Of a DNA stretch of 64,000 bases, positions 60,901 to 64,000 are shown in pieces; positions within the stretch are counted from its first letter, which is position 1; each line of letters opens with the position of its first letter. The stretch comes from Candidatus Saccharibacteria bacterium UBA1932. GTDB taxonomy: Bacteria; Patescibacteriota; Saccharimonadia; Saccharimonadales; Saccharimonadaceae. The position numbers and the translations under genes were made by a program. The stretch is from assembly GCA_002337095.1 (NCBI GenBank), contig DDFI01000014.1, positions 30,537-94,536 on the forward strand. The letters run 5' to 3'. The notes under the pieces were generated by a model. The model did not search any database. It was not told where the DNA came from and was given only the letters and a program-made list of their open reading frames with translations.

Positions 60901-63900
60901 TATGTGGTACTTCATCGATATGCGTTACAGGAATGCGCTCAGGACCAAACCAATCGCTTGGCGCAAAACCATACACATCAGTCGTGCGATCTAATTGATC
61001 ATAGATAGTAGTAGACTTCAGACCAAGATTATTGGTGCTTGATAGTTTGAGGTCTTTAACCGGGTCCCATTCTTGACTCGCGACCTGTCCTGTAATATCT
61101 GTCTCTTTTGTAGTTCTCAATAACGCATCGTATTCAACTTTCTTACTAAATCCCATCGGCTCGCTAGAGCCATTGATATGAAGCTGCGTGACAGCAGGTT
61201 TATAATCGATTCGATGACTGACCCTTGTTCCACCTGCTTGCGCAGCTGGCGCGGTCACTGTCTGTACCCTACCTAGTGAGTCGTAAACCACTTCGGTTGT
61301 GACGCTCGAATCGTTGGTGCGGACCCCTGATCGTACCGCATCTGCGGCCATATTATCTCGCATTGCAATGATGCGACCCAGTAGATCATATGAGTAGTCG
61401 ACGATTTGTTTGTCGGGGAACTCTATACGGACTAGTTGACCAGCTTTGTAGTAGAAGTGCGTTTCGGCCCCGTCACTGGTCTTGAACGCGCACAGCATGC
61501 CACTAGGTACTTCGTCATAGTCAGCGGAATGAGCACACATACCTCCTTCATTAAAGCCTTTGTAGTAAACTGTCCCATATCGAGAAGCGGTCACGCCGTC
61601 TTCAATGCGAACAAGTCGTGAAGGTGAACCGTCATAGAAATACTTGAGCGCAGAGGGCTGCCGATCGTCACTAGGAGTAGTTAATGAAATAAGATTTCCC
61701 TCAAAGTCAAAGACATATGTGCGCCCATCCGCATCAAGCAAAGTGTAAGTCTTATCGATATCATTCTTTGTAAGCACACCATTTTCATTAGCGGGTGGCT
61801 GATAGGCATTGTTCTTCCATACATATTCATGCGTTCCGCCTGTAGTGTCATCGAGGATGACACTACTAGTTGTAACCCTCAGATGCTCATAGGCTGCCCC
61901 TCCGCTAACAGCTACGTTCAGTTTCCACGCATCCGGCAACACGTTAGCTTGCGGCGCAAGCCACGTAGCAGGAACCGTCGGCGTCGTACCATCAGCGGCT
62001 TTCACGATGAGGTTGATACCCGCACTACCACCTGCCTGCATGTAGTCAATGACGATTGGCATGGGCTTGTTGGCCTCTAGGGTGATTTCTTTCCCCCAGA
62101 ACACACCGGCCTGTGCACCCCAGGAATTGGCGGTGATCTCTTCCATTGCGCCGGACAGCCCAGTGCCGGTTTTGATACGCACACCGTCATCGCTCGCGGC
62201 ACCAATCGTGTATTTACCGCTCGTCGGCACGGTCAGATAACCCGTCCAACGTGCCATGAAGTTATTGGCTTGCATGCCGGGTGCGGGGCCATCTATGCCA
62301 AATTGCAGGTTTATGTTAGTATCTTGACGTGTGAGCATGAACCGCGCAGGATCTTTGGCAGCATTGTCAACATTGTGATCGCCATTATCTAGATAGTAAC
62401 GACCAGTCAGACCAGTGCGCTGTGGCTCGTTAGTGACATTGGTGTAAAGCCAGTCGCGCGGGACGATTTGCTCTGTCACGGCGCCCTTGACATACAACTT
62501 AGCGCTCGCGCCACCAAGGCTGTCGAGGTGCTCGACGCGAATCGGCACAACTTGGCCGGCTTGTAGGGTCACCGCACCGCCATAGGCGACGGCTCCATTC
62601 GTGTAGCCAGTATTTACTAATTCCGTACTATTGACCACTACGCGCATGTTGTCATCGGCATTCGCGCCAAATTGGTAACTGCCTGTGACGGGCGCGACGA
62701 ATTGACCCGTCCAACGCGAGTAGAACGTGTCGCTGGTAACGCCTGGTGCAGGCATGCCGGTACCCCAGTTGAAGTCGACGTTTTGGTCGCGACGAGTAGC
62801 GTTTGGTGTAGCGGCTGGTGCACCGCTCGCGAAGTTATACCCTGATTGCACGTTCCAATACTCACCGATTAGACCTTTTTTGACCTTATTGGGAGTAGAA
62901 TATGTCAGCCCAAGTCCCATTTCTCCGCCAAGCGCATTCATACTATGGGATGATGCATCTAATGTAGCGTGTCCCGTTGCAAGTCCTACGCCGATGGGGC
63001 CAACTGTATCGTAACTTTGCGAGCTATCTTTATTCGTTCTCAAATCAACCTTGAAAGACCTCTTCTGGTTCGCGAGCGGGCCAGTTTCGCGCGCGCCAGA
63101 TGTATAGACGTGCCAGTAGTATGTCATGCCATCTTGGAGGATTCCATCAGGTATTGTCCATTGCGGTGTATCGATCCAGTTAGAATCGATTACCGCGCCC
63201 GTTTCGGCATTCTCATTTGTACTAACTCGGAATCGATATCTTACCGCGTCGCCATCTGCATCAGTTACGGGATTGACCTTTAGAGTGGTTTGCGTGTCGA
63301 CCACAACTTGACCATCAGCAGGGGCGACGAGAGTTGCAGGTGGAGTGGGGGTATCGTAGTCAATGTAGGCAGTCATGTAGTCATAAGTCTTATAGCTCTT
63401 ATATTGACCTTCTTCACCCCAGAAACTCCATACTGCACCAAAGTCACCATTATTTACAGAGTTGCGCAACTCATTTGTAAAGTTAATATCAAAATCTTGA
63501 TTAACGAGCGCAGAACCAACTCCATTACCGCGACACTCGTAACCCCAGCAGTTTGCGTGCCCCATTGCAATCCATCGTGAATCACCGATGCCATTCATAC
63601 CCCATTTGAACGTACCGTGCATATTGGCATTTAACACATTTTTACCGCGCAACTGGTCATAGGGGAACTGCAGATAAGTACGCCATGATTTCCACCCGCC
63701 GTCATAAATTGTACCGATAAGGGCGTAGCACCTAGAGAAATCGCATGGGTAACCATCAGATTTATACATCATATAACCTGTAGCATTCTGTCCAAAGCTT
63801 GGGTCAATGTGCATCGGAAAAGCACTGCTGGGCTGCGCCTGCATCCAGGTGTTGTCCATGACGACTTGGATGCCCTTGTCGGTAACCTTCTGTGTAACGC

Positions 63901-64000
63901 GCTGCTCACTAATGACACCGCGCTCGTTGACATCGAGGGTGAGCTGGCTAAAGGCAAAGGTGTCAGGGAAGCCAGCGATGGTGAGCTGGTCTTTGAGCTT
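57911..64000 (-). CDS. Second giant Rhs/YD-repeat protein (5' end outside window)
   Basis: The frame is open to the window edge, so at least 2029 residues are encoded; an internal ATG at 63859 is not the true start. In order: a DNRLRE-like beta domain (DNTWMQAQ...LQFPYDQLRGKNVL), a fibronectin-like part, two PA14 modules, YD repeats, a third PA14-like insert, YD repeats and the Rhs tip GLGRFLQVDP to DLNG (nt about 58562). The visible part shows the same architecture as the plus-strand Rhs protein. The C-terminal ~216 residues are Ala/Val/Gly-rich with long hydrophobic helices and end ...GTGVC; no nuclease or deaminase motif is seen, so a membrane-acting or unknown toxin is possible. Confidence 0.92.
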   Translation of the reverse strand, partial: KLKDQLTIAGFPDTFAFSQLTLDVNERGVISEQRVTQKVTDKGIQVVMDNTWMQAQPSSAFPMHIDPSFGQNATGYMMYKSDGYPCDFSRCYALIGTIYDGGWKSWRTYLQFPYDQLRGKNVLNANMHGTFKWGMNGIGDSRWIAMGHANCWGYECRGNGVGSALVNQDFDINFTNELRNSVNNGDFGAVWSFWGEEGQYKSYKTYDYMTAYIDYDTPTPPATLVAPADGQVVVDTQTTLKVNPVTDADGDAVRYRFRVSTNENAETGAVIDSNWIDTPQWTIPDGILQDGMTYYWHVYTSGARETGPLANQKRSFKVDLRTNKDSSQSYDTVGPIGVGLATGHATLDASSHSMNALGGEMGLGLTYSTPNKVKKGLIGEYWNVQSGYNFASGAPAATPNATRRDQNVDFNWGTGMPAPGVTSDTFYSRWTGQFVAPVTGSYQFGANADDNMRVVVNSTELVNTGYTNGAVAYGGAVTLQAGQVVPIRVEHLDSLGGASAKLYVKGAVTEQIVPRDWLYTNVTNEPQRTGLTGRYYLDNGDHNVDNAAKDPARFMLTRQDTNINLQFGIDGPAPGMQANNFMARWTGYLTVPTSGKYTIGAASDDGVRIKTGTGLSGAMEEITANSWGAQAGVFWGKEITLEANKPMPIVIDYMQAGGSAGINLIVKAADGTTPTVPATWLAPQANVLPDAWKLNVAVSGGAAYEHLRVTTSSVILDDTTGGTHEYVWKNNAYQPPANENGVLTKNDIDKTYTLLDADGRTYVFDFEGNLISLTTPSDDRQPSALKYFYDGSPSRLVRIEDGVTASRYGTVYYKGFNEGGMCAHSADYDEVPSGMLCAFKTSDGAETHFYYKAGQLVRIEFPDKQIVDYSYDLLGRIIAMRDNMAADAVRSGVRTNDSSVTTEVVYDSLGRVQTVTAPAAQAGGTRVSHRIDYKPAVTQLHINGSSEPMGFSKKVEYDALLRTTKETDITGQVASQEWDPVKDLKLSSTNNLGLKSTTIYDQLDRTTDVYGFAPSDWFGPERIPVTHIDEVPHIKSGYDEGITGLGISVYDNASLLRAPKLNSTAFNNLPNGSYNLDLTNSTVKPSDGLSFRATGKIRLDKTGLYKFRLQHGDGARLFIDNTLIMSNWADGAERTSPEGTYQNDKAGRLVSITIEGYKKGTTGTGVNSRLFASLSQLEPGSAAWSDTVGDKLAPAYNLATSTKVFDAQLGNTEVRTQYKDPAYAKISSTVLDAAGLNYTSTATYEDPGKGFLRQTSKTLAGGATTTYQYYNADETVVNPCSTSTPAAHQAGRLKLKTEPDPDGTGPQTGRTSEAVYNESGDIVAIRTNSDPWTCMEYDARGRVTKTTIPAVEGRAGRTIINVYAVGGNPLVKSTSDASGTIITENDLLGRTIKYTDAKGKVTTTTYDQFGKLLSRNSLVGKEEVEYDQFDRPVKQKLDGVTMATLSYDTYGRIQHIDYKAGLSVDTNSYDSLGRMNKISYNASGQIISDQVTRSVTGLVTSGVENGVNKSYTYDKASRLTDATIGSNTFKYEFGAQGDGCAAVAGYNAGRDGNRTKMTLNSKVTNYCYNGADQLKSSSDLWYTDVRYDSHGNTTRMGDLAHLTQFQYDASDRNTSITETDVAGNGFQSSYSRDVTGRIIGRSESTIAKWTWSSAGSAIYGYTSSGDSADFIMDGAGNVIQRYVNLAGGVRVMFNAKSTSAGAVTYSLSNLHGDTMATVNADGTSTIIAPSGPFGEQLPNDNDPANTLGSTTYDYLGSYQKLTDSKFTIRPMQMGARVYIAGLGRFLQVDPQEGGTDNSYVYVNDPVNNYDLNGMWGWGDLCNVVKTVVNVVVKAVVTVVAPIVKAVVDTAAKVATVVSNVTRAVVDYGRKVVATAVTVATAVYRYVAPKVVEGIREAGRVAEAFNQFNVKNGDLINIAASVAVIGVCAATAGVGCLAATVAAGAYSAYVAGAQAYDKTHDWRRVGAQALAAGALSFGAYKIGKALTGVLNVGERLGGTAVGMNSFAFELGAGYGAEAGVNAFCDGTGVC

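Overview
The window reads as a chromosomal segment of a Patescibacteria/CPR bacterium, most likely a Saccharibacteria (TM7) relative. The evidence is the absence of L30 from an otherwise complete spc operon, a ribosomal supercluster lacking adk and map, zinc-free L33 and L36, compact gene packing with many 1-8 base overlaps, and a small alpha-glucan operon (GT4, GH57, GH15) of the kind common in this group. UGA behaves as a normal stop (many ATGA overlaps), so the glycine-recoding lineages are unlikely. The phylum call is an inference; no 16S gene is present.

Layout. 1-7.3 kb: the 3' part of a giant Rhs/YD-repeat polymorphic toxin with PA14 modules, a putative immunity gene, a displaced orphan Rhs tip carrying a barnase-like (N1/T1) RNase toxin, its likely SUKH immunity gene, and a third, decayed tip. 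7.3-11.7 kb: envelope and membrane proteins and a class-I amidotransferase-like hydrolase. 11.7-18 kb: tuf, a DEAD-box RNA helicase, rpsJ apart from the rest of the S10 operon, and a polysaccharide deacetylase. 18.1-33.9 kb: the r-protein supercluster rplC to rpsI, including secY, infA and rpoA, with an unrecognised 95-aa gene between rpsH and rplF and an apparently structured, noncoding-like unit between secY and infA. 33.9-47.8 kb: a sigma-70 family factor with a very long N-terminal extension, alpha/beta hydrolase, GH18 protein, RelA/SpoT-type synthetase, one IS481/IS3-like insertion, trpS, an RluA-type pseudouridine synthase, a delta-prime-like clamp-loader protein, a TPR protein, tRNA-Thr(TGT), a PD-(D/E)XK protein, tRNA-Tyr, a DUF922 protein and tRNA-Thr(GGT). 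47.8-56.7 kb: HAD hydrolase, YajQ, rpmG and the alpha-glucan operon on the minus strand. 56.9-64 kb: tRNA-Trp and a mirrored Rhs locus on the minus strand (orphan tip remnant, two small membrane proteins, and a second giant Rhs gene running off the window).

Two themes stand out. First, two large paralogous Rhs loci point towards each other from the two edges and flank the core translation genes; both carry the hallmarks of toxin-tip displacement and would suit contact-dependent competition or host interaction by an epibiotic cell. Second, many monocistronic genes have a TATAAT-like -10 box only 6-10 bases upstream of the start codon, so their mRNAs are probably leaderless, whereas operon-internal genes carry Shine-Dalgarno sequences. 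The most unusual single locus is the secY-infA interval (about 29,165-29,600): it has its own promoter and terminator, many hairpins, a copy of the 16S 3' tail (anti-SD) and, about 90 bases downstream, a perfect extended SD complementary to it.
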